A stretch of 64,000 nt of DNA from contig CM046347.1 of NCBI GenBank assembly GCA_025403435.1, positions 22,642,597 to 22,706,596 of the forward strand, given 5' to 3'. Origin of the DNA: Artocarpus heterophyllus. Its lineage: Eukaryota; Streptophyta; Magnoliopsida; Rosales; Moraceae. Under the pieces are notes generated by a model that saw only the letters and a list, made by a program, of their open reading frames with translations, was not told the DNA's origin and searched no databases. A program made the position numbers and the translations under genes. Below, piece after piece: positions 12,284-22,552 of the stretch (position 1 is the stretch's first letter; each line of letters begins with the position of its first letter).

Positions 12284-12362
12284 TTCGGCCTGCCGAATGA
12301 TGTGGTCGGCCTGCCGAACTGGCCTGTTCGGCCTGCCGATCAGAATGTTCGGCCTGCCGATC
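12284..12362 (+). repeat. palindromic TTCGGCCTGCCGAA array in E1 LTR U3
   Basis: Four units (TTCGGCCTGCCGAAT, GTCGGCCTGCCGAAC, TTCGGCCTGCCGATC twice) lie about 120 bases upstream of the TATA box. Here the sense strand shows the GGCCTGCC form, the complement of the GGCAGGCC form in the same element's leader. Confidence 0.85.
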
Positions 12363-12478
12363 AGCGGGAGATAAGATTACGCGTTTTCACTCGGATCTTA
12401 TCAATATTGATCTGAACTTGATTCTGTTTCAGGTTTTTGAGACCTAATCTGATATGGACTGACCCCATGACCAATAGC

Positions 12479-12488
12479 TATAAAAAGG
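12479..12488 (+). promoter_or_regulatory. TATA box of the E1 3' LTR
   Basis: TATAAAAAGG in a GC-neutral setting, about 410 bases before the LTR end, where a copia LTR promoter is expected. The IN1 LTR has the same TATAAAAAGG. Confidence 0.7.
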
Positions 12489-12888
12489 GAGTGAGTCTCA
12501 TGATTTACTCAGATCAATAGAGATCAATTGAGAGATTAAGAGTGATACTCTTCTAGTGAGCATCTGAAAAACTCCCTGAGAGCTTTTGTTCACAAATCAC
12601 GAACACTAGCTTTGGGTTCTCTCTCTTGGTTGGAAGGAGAGTCACCGATGGAAGAGCTAGTACAGTGTGAGCCCACACTCACTCCGGTTGTGGATAGAGA
12701 ATAGCAAAGAAGACCAGTTGGTTGAGGCTCTTTTGGAACATTACTTCTCTTCATGGGCTGCGGAGGTTCTTCACACAAAGGTTAGTAAGATCTGTCTAAT
12801 TTATACACGTAACATATCAAACTTGTGTTTTTGGAAATTACTCTGATGAAAATTTTAAAAAATTCCGCTGCGCACTTTGTTTCCAACA

Positions 12889-14815
12889 TCTCCTTTGAAC
12901 CATTTGAGAAAACCAAGGGCTAAAGTTATAGATGTTGAACAATGGTTCTCTAGGAGTTTGAGTTTTTCTTACTAGAGTACTCACTCTTTGCTTCTCAAAT
13001 GATCTGAATAACAATGAAAAATAGATACCCTTTTATAATGGTCAGATCTGGGGTAATTCCTTATTAGATTAGGCTTCAAAATTTGAGTATGGATCAACTT
13101 CTAATTAAAAACACATCAAAAACGCGTAATCTACTTGTCGTATGTTCCTATGTTGATTTGAGAGATCACCCTACTGAACTAGTTCCATTAGCCTGACGAA
13201 CTCAACCATTAGTCTACCAACCATGCGATAATCTAGAATCCTCAGAATATTTTATTTTCACATAAGAATCTTAAATAAAGCCTCATTTTTAATTCGAATA
13301 AGCCAATAGAGAAGTTATTAGACTAAAATAGTCATATATAGATAATCTCATATCAAATAAAATATAATCGAAATGATTTAACATGTTTATCTTGAATAAC
13401 TTCACAAAATTAATTTAGCCAATAAACTAACAAATTATTAAATCCACTCTAATCAAATTTCAACCAATCTAATAATTAATATAAGTCACCAATATGTAGG
13501 AAAAACATGCCGTATTATTACAGGAATTGTTATGAGCTAGTAAAGGGGACCTGATGGACATATTGAGGTTAAGCTCCTATAAGTATAAAATAACATATCC
13601 CAGATATATATTGTATAATTATTAACTCTAACGTTACTTCACTAAAAGCTTAAAGCGGCACTCTCAAACTATATAAATTTACAAAGCTCCAATGAGCTAA
13701 TCGTTTATGACATACCATAACGTGTAATAGCCTTATAAGATATTCATAATCGGTTTAAAGATAAATTCCGTTTTACCTTCATGATTATTTTAATCTTATG
13801 TTCCATTATCTCACCATTGGAATACTTACAATTCATAAATAGTATACCATTCGGTTACACTTATGTATCCGAATAGTTGAGCGCTCTAGTCTTCTAATTA
13901 TAGGATAATGCCTATAAGGGAATATTATTAACTCTACAAAAGAGCTATAGATTCTATATCTCTGAACAACAGGTCTACATCAACCAAGAGTCATGTCTCC
14001 AACATACCGGTATGTGTACCATCATCAAATTAGGATGTCACCCTTTGATACATTAAAAGGCACAAGTTAAGAATACAGGCCCATTGTCCATTTTAGGATT
14101 AAGACATAACATATATGATTTGTCAAAAGTGAATTGATTTTTTTAAAAAAGAAATTATTAATCAAATCAATTTAACTTTTTGGCTCGATCTAATATATTG
14201 TCACCTATAACAATATACTAATGTTTCTACTCGTGGAGCCCCACTCCGATTACCAAGACAAGTTATTTCCTGTTAGAGATGTAGACAACATAACAACTTT
14301 AGCTTGAATAAAGAGCCCAACTTTATTCCCTTGATTACAGACCTTATCATTTTGACTATCATTTTTAAGATTCATGTTTTTCACATAATCTGTCTATCAT
14401 ATACACGATCTTAAAGATTTAGACTGTCTCACTTTTGTTTGCTTATCATTCATTCAACAAAAATGAACATAAGAGGACAATAGTTGAAATATGAATAAAT
14501 AAACTCTTTATTAATTAAATGTCTCCAAAAACTTATTGCATCATTTAATCCTTAGGGCATTTAGTCTAACAATCTCCCACTTGCCTGAAGTGACTAAATA
14601 TGACATGCCTCACATCCCCATAGCCTTTACATGCTTCTCAAAAGCCCTATTGTTAGTGTCTTCATGAAAGGGTCACTTTTGTTTGCTTATCATTCATTCA
14701 ACAAAAATGAACATAAGAGGACAACAGTTGAAATATGAATAAATAAACTCTTTATTAATTAAATGTCTCCAAAAACTTATTGCATCATTTAATCCTTAGG
14801 GCATTTAGTCTAACA
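12889..14815 (-). repeat. OUT 3' LTR, inner part
   Basis: It resumes with TCTCC, the E1 TSD, and aligns with the right-hand OUT LTR (for example CTTGAGAAAACCAAG-like start, TCCACTAAAAGCTTA-like block, and the end GGGCATTTAGTCTAACA). The last 244 bases plus some internal sequence occur twice in tandem, so the LTR end appears both at 14,571 and 14,815. A minus-strand TATA box (TATAAAAGGG) lies at 13,037-13,028. Confidence 0.88.
13028..13037 (-). promoter_or_regulatory. TATA box of the OUT 3' LTR
   Basis: The minus strand reads TATAAAAGGG. The right-hand LTR has a decayed form (ATAAAAGGGG near 28,733). Confidence 0.55.
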
Positions 14816-14916
14816 ATCTCCCACTTGCCTAAAGTGACTAAATATGACATGCCTCACATCCCTATAGCCTTTACATGCTTCTCAAAAGCCCTAGTTGTTA
14901 GTGTCTTCATGAAAGG
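14429..14916. repeat. 244-base tandem duplication across the OUT LTR/PPT boundary
   Basis: The stretches 14,429-14,672 and 14,673-14,916 are near-identical head-to-tail copies. Each contains the LTR terminus (GGGCATTTAGTCTAACA), the PPT (ATCTCCCACTTGCCT on this strand) and the last codons of RNase H. They differ at a few bases, such as GGACAATAG versus GGACAACAG. Confidence 0.9.
14816..14829 (-). other. OUT polypurine tract (inner copy)
   Basis: The minus strand reads GGCAAGTGGGAGAT directly before the LTR start TGTTAGACTAAATGCCC. A second copy is at 14,572-14,585. Confidence 0.8.
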
Positions 14917-15183
14917 ATCAACTACATTGTCCTCGGACACGATCTTGTATAGTACAACATGTCCACTCTCAATGAAGCCCTTTATCACATGATACTTCCG
15001 ATATATATGTTTACTTTTCATGTGAAATCTTAGTTCCTTAGCATTAGCTATTACTGCAGTGTTATCACAATGCATCAATACCGCCTTATCCATGCTAGGA
15101 ACTACCTCAAGATCCCTAAGGGACTTGCAGAGCCACACAGCTTCTTTCGAAGCTTCACTAGCTACCATATACTCGGCCTCCAT
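14854..15183 (-). pseudogene. OUT RNase H, 3' end of pol
   Basis: A 109-codon open piece of copia RNase H: MEAEYMVASEASKEAVWL (catalytic Glu), MHCDNTAVIAN (catalytic Asp), then KHIYRKYHVIKGFIESG and NVVDPFMKTL. Upstream (to about 15,300) the first RNase H Asp region can be followed in other frames. It is closest to E1's RNase H. Its 3' end lies in the 244-base duplication. Frame breaks upstream separate it from RT. Confidence 0.85.
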
Positions 15184-16281
15184 CGTTGAATATGAAGTGC
15201 AATCTTACTTAACACTTCTCCAAATAATGGCACCTCCACCCAAAGTAAACACTAAACCTAAAGTCAATCTTCTCGCATCCAAACAGGATTAGAAATTTGA
15301 ATCAGTGTATCCAAAAGGTGTTAGGTCCTCACTAAAATACATTAGTATATAACATCTAGTCCTCCTCAAGTGCTTAAAAATATGCCTGACTGCAACCCAA
15401 TTGTTTGATCCTGGATCCGACTAAAATCGACTTACTATCCTAATCGCGTAATAAATGTCCGATCGTGTGCAAAGCATGGCATACATGAGACTAAATATCA
15501 TCGAAGTATAAGGTACCTTATTCATGCATTATCTTTCTTCATCAGACTTAAGAGAGTCTTTTTTAAAAAGAATAATTTAAGACCTAGATGGTTGCCCACC
15601 TTTCTTAGAATTCTGCATTGCATGCTTTTCAAGAATTTTGTCTATGTATGTAGCCTAGGATAAAGCTATCATTTTGCTCTTCTTATCTTCAAAGATTTAG
15701 ATACCTAGAATATAATTAGCTTCACCTAAGCCCTTTCGGTCAAATTGCTTGGTCAGCCATAATTTGACCGATGGCAATGTCCCAATGTCATTGCCAATTA
15801 ATAGAATGTCATCAACATAGAGCAATGAAAAAACCTTCTTCCCATCCTTAATGTGTTTGTAAAACACATAGTTCGTCTAGGTTTTGTTGGAACCTATAAG
15901 TCTTGATCATTTGATCAAATCTTATGTTCCAAGAATGGGAAGCTTACTTAAGTCCATAAATAGACTTTAGCAACTTATAGACCTTACCCTCTTAACCCTT
16001 AGCATTGAACCCGTCTGGCTACACTATATATATGATCTCATCAAGACAGTCATTCAAAAAGGCCATCTTCACATCCATTTGCCAAATCTCGTAGTCATAA
16101 GTTGCAGCTATGGACAAGAGAATGCGGATGGACTTAAGCATGGCTACAGGCAAAAAAATTTTCTTGTAATTAATTCATTCCTTTTGCGTGTATCCCTTAG
16201 CTATCAGTCTAGCCTTATAGATTTTGACTTTCCCATCTGCTCCTCTCTTTCACTTATAGATTCACTTACACTATATGGGTT
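15184..16281 (-). pseudogene. OUT reverse transcriptase, heavily broken
   Basis: No long frame survives, but RT can be followed in all three minus frames. The catalytic [13 protein letters not shown] is encoded around 15,825-15,790, and QMDVK with AFLND follows the first catalytic region around 16,080-16,045. The K-x-FLARLIAKGYTQ-like region lies near 16,220-16,180. Apparent plus-strand ORFs here (15,059-15,292; 16,079-16,318) are antisense shadows. Multiple stops and shifts remove any activity. Confidence 0.75.
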
Positions 16282-16629
16282 TTACCCTTTTGGGAAGATT
16301 CTCAAGCTGCAAACTTGATCAGTCTCCATAGATTTCACCTCAGTATTCATAGCTTCTATCCAGAGTTTTGAATTAACATCCTTCATGGTCTCCATGTAAG
16401 TGTAAGCATCCCTGTGATGTTCAACTAGGTCAACCAAGTAGGCTTCACCATTGAACATATGCCTTTCAGGTTGATGCCTGATCCTCCTATTACGCTGAAG
16501 CTCCTTAGGTTGTTGTTTGGTCGGTTTTTCTAAATTGATTGGATCGGTTTCAACCGGAACCCTAGGAGTGGTCGAATCACTCACTAATTCCTCGAGTACC
16601 ACTCTACTATGAGGCTTAAAGTTATTCAT
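16282..16629 (-). pseudogene. OUT integrase C-terminus to RT linker
   Basis: A 115-codon open piece: FKPHSRVVLEEL and QPERHMFNGEAYLVD match the E1 linker ([27 protein letters not shown]), followed by the first RT residues WIEAMNTEVKSMETDQV. It diverges at its end through a frameshift, where E1 has the VDLPEGVKP block. Confidence 0.8.
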
Positions 16630-17046
16630 GTAACTTTTCTCAAGGAACCATGACTTTATTTTCTTTTGGGTTATAAAAATCCCCCTTTTGTCCCTTTTGG
16701 ATATCTCACAAACTCAAAAACTTTCAAACGTGCTTCTAACTTGTTCGCTTCCTTGTACAAGACTTAAGCATGACATCTCCATATACAAATATGGTTTAAG
16801 GATATCTTCCTACCAGTCCACAAAACCAATTTTGAAGGCACATCATTCAAAAGATAACATGCGGTTTGTAGTGCATATCCTTAAAAGGATAAAGGCAACA
16901 TTGAATAACTTATCACGGACTTAACTATATCCAACAAAGTCCTATTCCTTCTCTCAACCATGCCATTTTGATGTATAATGCCTGGCACAGTCAAATGGGA
17001 TAAAATCTCATTCTCTAATAAGTGTCCTAAGAACTTATTGGAGAGA
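16630..17046 (-). pseudogene. OUT integrase, 3' portion (left of ANG)
   Basis: The integrase continues on the left side of the ANG insertion with many stops. Recognisable blocks are [27 protein letters not shown] sequence around 17,000-16,920 and [12 protein letters not shown] sequence near 16,690. It joins 25,207 once ANG and one copy of TATTC are removed. Confidence 0.65.
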
Positions 17047-17051
17047 TATTC

Positions 17052-18567
17052 TGTTGGGTTTTGTTGGATTTTGTGATTAAAATAAGCAGCAGAAGATCAA
17101 AATTAATTTCCATAAAACCCTCACAGAATCCATGTAATTTGATTAAATTGATAAGAAAGTCATAGAATCTTACCAAGATGACAAAAGGGGCAAGATTGCT
17201 AGAAGGAAGAGAGCGGGTTCACTTCGGTGACACCTTAACTTGAGCTTTTCATGTTCCGGATCGGATTCAAACGTTGTTACTTAGAGTGACGCCTTCTACA
17301 AGTATCCACACGAACAGACTCTCAAAAAACTGAATTGATGTGCTAGCACCCTGTCCTTACATTAAATGTCTCTCTCTAATTTTTTAGGGTTTTAATGTTT
17401 TTGCCTTTTGGAATAAGAGAACGCCTTTTCTCTTCTTAATTCCACACGTAACCCAAAACATACATATATATATATTGACTTCGAGAAAGAGTCAGATTTT
17501 AACTAGGGTAAACTATAATTCAAATATGATTCAGAGAATCTAGATTATGTCTGATTCAATAAACATAGACATATCTAGTACATCGAATCTAGACATTATC
17601 AGGTTCATTAAACCTAGACACAATAAACCCAAAATTTAGTGTTTGGTCTGTTCTAAGTGTGCAACCTTGTAGTTTCACATAACGTTGGTAGTAGGCTCGA
17701 AATTCTGTTTCTGGCCCACAAATCATAAGCAGCCTCTAGCAAGACATTATGATTACCCAAGTTATGCAAATATCAATATTCTGACATAACCTAATCCATA
17801 ATAAGTATTAAAGTCCTTTTGTCACTAGATACCTTGATTGAACATCAGGCATGATTTATGTTATCCTTATACTATTCCGTCATATTATTTCTCGATCTTA
17901 AGTAGGCTAATATTGATAACCCTTATCAATTCATTCCAGTATGGCCATACATTTTTCTTCAGTCTAACTTATCAAGGGGCCCATAAATATTTTTCTCATA
18001 ATAAATGAGGGACAAATTCCTTTTTAATCACTCACATTCCTCACATGATTCACTCTATATCCAACAACAATCCATTCCATCATCCTGTTAAAGATAATAT
18101 TAGAATGTGTCAAAATATAGAACTTGTCATGTAGGAAACAATGGTGATTTCAGGTCAAAGGACTAGGATAATACTATTGTGATGAGAATCACTTATGACA
18201 ATTATCTATGTAGTATTCTCATAACGGGTCGATCCAATACATCATTTCTCAAATATGTATCTATGAGTTGACTTAGTATCTCATATACATGATTAGTAAA
18301 GCATAATCATCAATCAAACTTCATACTAGTTTTTATTTATTATTATCCCAATGATAATGATCGACTAAGGATAACTTAGAATAGAATTCAATTTTCCCCT
18401 AAGAGTTTTTCTCTAAAGTCACATATTTGATGACCTTAGGTAGAATTAACTATTCATGAAATTAGAATAAAAAACAATAATGAAAATGTCTCTTTAATAA
18501 TAAAATGCAAATGTAAAGAAGTCAAAATATGGTCATTACATAATTGGCATAGGGCACATCACTAACA
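17052..18567 (-). repeat. ANG 3' LTR (1,516 bases)
   Basis: It runs from TGTTGGGTTTTG to TCACTAACA on the plus strand and aligns with 23,933-25,201. This copy keeps about 250 bases (roughly 18,235-18,500) that the other lacks. Confidence 0.92.
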
Positions 18568-18580
18568 ATCTCCCACTTGC
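18568..18580 (-). other. ANG polypurine tract
   Basis: The minus strand reads GCAAGTGGGAGAT, directly next to the LTR start. Confidence 0.8.
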
Positions 18581-19004
18581 ATTAGGCCCAATCAATATTG
18601 TATCTAATACCCATTGACCTAGTATGACTCTCATGTTTAGGCTGTGGAAGAGGCTTATTGAGTAGATCAGCAACATTGTCATTTGTAGGTACTCTGCATA
18701 TCTTCACGTCTCCTCTCTCAATGATTTCTCGAATGAGATGATAACGCCTGAGTATGTGTTTGGATCGCTGATGTGATCTAAGTTCCTTAGCCTATGCTAT
18801 GGCCCTATTATTATCACAATACAAGTCTATCGAATCTGATATACAAGGAACAACACGCGATCCATTAATAAAATTTTTGATCCAAACTGCTTCCTTAGGC
18901 GGCTATATACTCAGCTTCTGTTGTAGAATCAACAACGGTGTCTTGCTTTGAACTTCTCCAGCTCACTGTACCTCCATTCAAACTAACACATAACCTGACT
19001 GCTA
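18581..19004 (-). pseudogene. ANG RNase H, C-terminal half, degraded
   Basis: The minus strand can be read in mixed frames as the end of copia RNase H: WRSSKQDTVVDSTTEAEYIAA-like and LYCDNNRAIA-like sequence, then SKHILRRYHLIREII-like sequence near 18,770-18,700. Stops and shifts, such as the break after SFQSDKDDF at 19,005, prevent continuous translation. Confidence 0.7.
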
Positions 19005-19292
19005 TTAAAAGTCATCCTTGTCAGATTGAAAGCTAGCATCTGTGTAACCACTTACAACAAGCTCATCTTCCCTTCCTCCATATAGTAAGAATGCATCCTT
19101 AGTTCTTCTCAAATATTTAAGGATATTCTTGACTACTGTCCAGTGACTTTCACTTGGATTTGATTGGTATTTGCAGGTTATGCTTAAGACATATGAGACA
19201 TTAGGTTGAGTACATAACATTGCATACATGGTAGATCCAATAGCAGAAGCATATGGAATCTTATTCATGCAGTCTCGCTCATCCTGTGTCAT
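19005..19292 (-). pseudogene. ANG RT-RNase H connection
   Basis: A 95-codon open piece: IPYASAIGSTMYAMLCTQPN, SNPSESHWTVVKNILKYLRRTKDAFLLYGG and GYTDASFQSDKDDF, which carries the first RNase H Asp. It stops immediately after DDF, where the family continues with a SQSG-type sequence. A single stop separates it from the RT piece at 19,299. Confidence 0.85.
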
Positions 19293-19298
19293 TGGACA

Positions 19299-19841
19299 CT
19301 AAGTCTTGCTGAGACTAATTCCATGTGACATTGGCAAGAATCCCCTCTTGGAATCTTGCATACTAAACCTATTCAATACCTTGTCAATGTATGTACTCTG
19401 ACTTAGGCCAATAAGCCTCTTAGATCTATCCCTATAGATCTTGGTGCCTAGAATATAGGCAGCTTCACCTAAGTCTTTCATTGAGAAACAATTCCCTAAC
19501 CATGATTTAGCATTTGGTGGAGTAGGGATGTCATTTCCAATGAGTAATATGTCATCAACATATAGTACTAAAAAGACTATTGCGCTCCCACTAACCTTCT
19601 TGTAAACACAAGGCTCATCTTCATTTTTAATCAAACCAAACTCTTTAATTGCTTCATCAAAACAAAGATTACAACTCCAAGATGCTTGCTTCAATCCATA
19701 AATGGATCTTTGAAGCTTGCAAACGTTTCTAGAATTTTTAGGACTAACAAAACCCTTAGGTTGTGTCATATACACATCCTTAAGTAGGTTTCCATTAAGA
19801 AATGTTGTTTTGACATCCATTTTGCCAAATCTCATAATCAT
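19299..19841 (-). pseudogene. ANG reverse transcriptase, catalytic half
   Basis: A 180-codon open piece. MDVKTTFLNGNL carries the first catalytic Asp, [20 protein letters not shown] follows, and [16 protein letters not shown] carries the Asp pair, then FSMKDLGEAAYILGTKI. The apparent start (MIMRFGK) is only the region after a TAA and a one-base insertion. The consensus Trp in QASWSWN is Cys here. The RT signature residues are intact. Confidence 0.88.
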
Positions 19842-19842
19842 A

Positions 19843-20175
19843 TTATGCAGCTATGGCGAGGAGAATCTGAATGGATTTAAGCATACTAATTGGTGAAAAA
19901 GTTTCATCATAGTCTATACCATGTGTTTGCTTGAAACCTTTTGCAACCAGTTTTGCCTTAAAGGTATGCACATTGCCATCCATGTCTGTTTTCTTTTTGA
20001 AAACCCATTTGCACTTAATAGTCTTTAAACCATCAGGCGGATCAATCAAGGTCCATACTTGATTATCATACATGGATTGCATCTTTAACTTCATGGCTTC
20101 TAGCCATTTATCACAGTCAGGGCTATTCATGGCCTCTTGGTAGGATGTGGGCTCATTTTGATCCACAATCATCAC
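19843..20175 (-). pseudogene. ANG reverse transcriptase, N-terminal half
   Basis: A 110-codon open piece: PTSYQEAMNSPDCDKWLEAM, NQVWTLIDPPDGLKTIKCKWVFKKKTDMDG, the KAKLVAKGFKQTHGIDYDETFSP fingers block, and SIQILLAIAA. A TAA stops it just before the [10 protein letters not shown] block. Confidence 0.88.
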
Positions 20176-20217
20176 ATCATTATTATCAGTTAAGAGAAAT
20201 CCATATCTCTTAGGGCT

Positions 20218-20505
20218 CTAACGTGTCCTACCAGACCTCCTTGGTCCTTGTGCTACTTGTGTAGACTCAACAAGTACTTGTTGATCTAGTTGAGATTCCA
20301 CAGGTGGTTCAATGCTATTTTGTGGTTCTTGAATTTCTTCAAGTTGAACTCTACTCCCACTGGTTCCTTTAGAAATGAATTCTCTTTCTAAAAAGACACC
20401 ATTCTGAGCAACAAACACTTTGTTCTTAGAAGCATTGTAGAAGTAATATCCTTTAGTTTCTTTAGGATATCCCACAAAAAGGTATTTGTCTGATTTGAGT
20501 GCCAA
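20218..20505 (-). pseudogene. ANG integrase C-terminus and linker
   Basis: A 95-codon open piece that starts in the SDKYLFVGYPKETKGYYFYN block typical of copia integrase C-termini and runs through a variable Gln/Ser-rich linker to RRSGRTR. Stops at both ends separate it from the integrase core and RT. Confidence 0.82.
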
Positions 20506-20517
20506 TTTATCTAAAAT

Positions 20518-21117
20518 TTAACGCTTCATAGAAGCCTCACATCCCCAAATATTAAGAAAAGACAAACTAGGCGACTTCCCGGTCCACATCTCATGTGGCG
20601 TCTTTTGAACCGCCTTTGATGGAACTCTGTTTAGTATGAACACAACAGTTTCCAAAGCATATCCCCAAAAGGATATTGGAAGATCTAACTGACTCATCGT
20701 AGATTGAACCATATCCAATAAAGTTTGATTTCTCCACTCAGACACACCATTCCATTGTGGTGTTCCTGGTGGAGTTAATTGTGAGACTATCCCACAATCT
20801 CTTAGATGATCAATGAATTCTTGGTTTAAGTATTCACCACCTCGATCTGATTGAAGTGCTTTAATACTTTTACCAAGTTGATTTTGCACTTCATTTTTGA
20901 AAATTTTGAACTTTTCACAATATTTAGATTTTTGTTTCATTAGATAGACATAAACATAGCCATATCTACTGAAATCATCTATGAAAGTAATGAAGTACTG
21001 AAAACCTCCTCTAGCAGTGGAACTTAATGATCCACATACATCAGAATGTACAAGGCCCAATAAGTCATTAGCCCTTTCACTATGTTTAGTAAAAGGTGTC
21101 TTAGTCATTTTGCCCAA
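20518..21117 (-). pseudogene. ANG integrase core
   Basis: A 199-codon open piece of copia integrase. It carries LVHSDVCGSL (first Asp), [15 protein letters not shown] (second Asp) and GTPQWNGVSEWRNQTLLDM (Glu), plus RGGFQYFITFIDDFSRYGYVY and FWGYALETVVFILNRVPSK. The usual NGVSERRNR has SEWRNQ here, so two basic residues next to the catalytic Glu have changed. The start MGKMTKTPF lies just downstream of the CCxxC half of the HHCC finger, where a stop interrupts. Confidence 0.88.
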
Positions 21118-21700
21118 TAAACAAGACTCACATACTTCAAATGCTTAAAAATCAAATGAATTCAAAAGCCCATGTTGATGGAGTTTTGAAATGCGTTTCT
21201 CATTTATATGGCCCAAACAACAATGCCAAAGATAGGTAGAGTTTAAATCTTTAGATTTAAACTTCTTTGTGTTAACATTATAGATGGACTTTTCATTTGT
21301 GTTTTCAATGTTCAGAACATAAAGACCATTCGTTCATGGAGCATATCCATAGAAAATGTTATCACGGTAAATGGAGCATTTATTATTCCTAATAATAAAC
21401 TCAAAACCTTCCTTGTCCAAACAAGAAATAGAAATAATATTCCTACTCATAGCAGGTGCATAATAACAATTTTCTAAACTTAAAACAAGTCCACTAGGCA
21501 AAGTCAACTCATATGTTCCTACATCTAAAGCAGCAACTCTTGCTCCATTTCCAACTCGTAGGTCCACTTTGCCTTTAGCCAAGATTCTATTCCTCTTAAG
21601 ATCCTACACATAAGTACAAATGTGATATCTAGATTTGGTATCTAATACCCAGGAATCAAAAGTAGACAAATTGACTTCTATAACATAAATACCTGAAGGA
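21118..21700 (-). pseudogene. ANG protease and GAG-pre-integrase region
   Basis: The protease site on the minus strand near 21,660-21,625 reads VLDTKSRYHICT where Angela elements normally have a DTG-type motif, so the Gly is replaced by Lys. A frame-clean stretch at 21,582-21,334 (AKGKVDLRVGNGARVAALDVGTYEL..., LENCYYAPAMSRNIIS) is the downstream beta-rich part. The HINEKRIS-like His region near 21,200 and the first half of the zinc finger follow. Stops separate each piece. Confidence 0.8.
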
Positions 21701-21772
21701 GTAGTCGCACTACTCTTCTTCTTCTTCAGATCATCCAAATAGAGCTTGCAGTTTCTTTTCCAATGACCAGGC

Positions 21773-22552
21773 TCATTGCAGAAAAAGCGTACCTCCTTCC
21801 TTTGGTGGTTTAGCCTTAGGTTCAGGATTAGGCTTGGGGTTAGACTTGGGCTTCTTAAAGTCCTTGGGATCCTTATTCTTGCTCTTACCCTTTCCTTTCC
21901 TTTTCATACCTTTTCTTTTATTAACCATAAGAACATCTTTGGTATTCTTGATGTTCTGTTCAGCAGTCTTAAGCATCCCATGCAACTCAAAAACAGTGTT
22001 ATCCATATTATGCATGTTGTAGTTCATAATGAACCCATCATAAGCATCTGGCAAAGATTGGAGAATGATGTCAATAGCCAACTCTTGGCTAATCTCAAGA
22101 CCAAGTTTCTACAAATGATCAAGATGACCCTTCATCTTCAAAACATGAGGACTCACTGAACCGCCAGTAGTCAACTTGCAAGAGAGCAATGCCTTTAAGG
22201 TGGAAAACCTCTCAATTCTAGCTTTCTCTTAGAACATTTCATTGAGATGGCCTATCATGGTATAAGCCTCCATTTCGATCAGTTGCTTCTGAAGCTTTGA
22301 TTCCACACTTCCAAGCATGAGGTAAGTGACATCAATAGAGTCATTGAGATGCTTACTATGAGCATCCTTTTATGCTCTAGGAGCATTAGCAGTTGGTTCA
22401 TCAGGGATAGGTTGATCAAGGACATATTTCTTCCTCTCTTGCTTAAGAACAATTCTCAAGTTTCTGTACCAGTCAAGGAAGTTAGTCCTATTGAGCTTAT
22501 CCTTCTCAAGGATCATGCACAGTGACCAGTTAGATGCGGTGTTTGATGCCAT
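21773..22552 (-). pseudogene. ANG gag, broken by in-frame stops
   Basis: One reading frame from MASNTASNWSLCMILEKDKL to the lysine-rich tail, with about three in-frame stops (the first just after NAPRA near 22,367). Recognisable blocks are NFLDWYRNLRIVLKQE, YVLDQPIPDEP, AIDIILQSLPDAYDGFIMNYNMHNMD and a basic, proline-rich tail. The zinc knuckle just downstream (near 21,780) is split by a frameshift, leaving CNEPGHWKRNCK in another frame. This would be the particle protein. Confidence 0.85.

Larger units (their letters stand above)
3016..12888 (+). mobile_element. E1: Ty1/copia LTR retrotransposon inserted in the OUT LTR
   Basis: The element is flanked by perfect TCTCC duplications (3,011-3,015 and 12,889-12,893). 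Order: a collapsed 73-base 5' LTR, PBS, a leader carrying a palindrome array and a nested solo gypsy LTR, gag, protease, integrase, RT, RNase H, PPT, and a 2,040-base 3' LTR. Gag-pol is close to that of OUT, and the LTR starts are related (both have ATGCCCTAA near the 5' end followed by a CAATAAAGA or TAATAAAGA block). Pol has a long open 5' half, then several frameshifts. With its 5' LTR reduced it lacks its own promoter. Confidence 0.92.
10849..12888 (+). repeat. E1 3' LTR (2,040 bases)
   Basis: It runs from TGTTATACATG to TTTCCAACA, followed by the TCTCC duplication. U3 covers most of it and holds a short palindrome array at 12,284-12,362. A TATA box (12,479) places transcription start near 12,510. 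ORFs inside (11,122-11,307; 12,218-12,415; 12,590-12,778) are not conserved and have no recognisable product. Confidence 0.9.
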
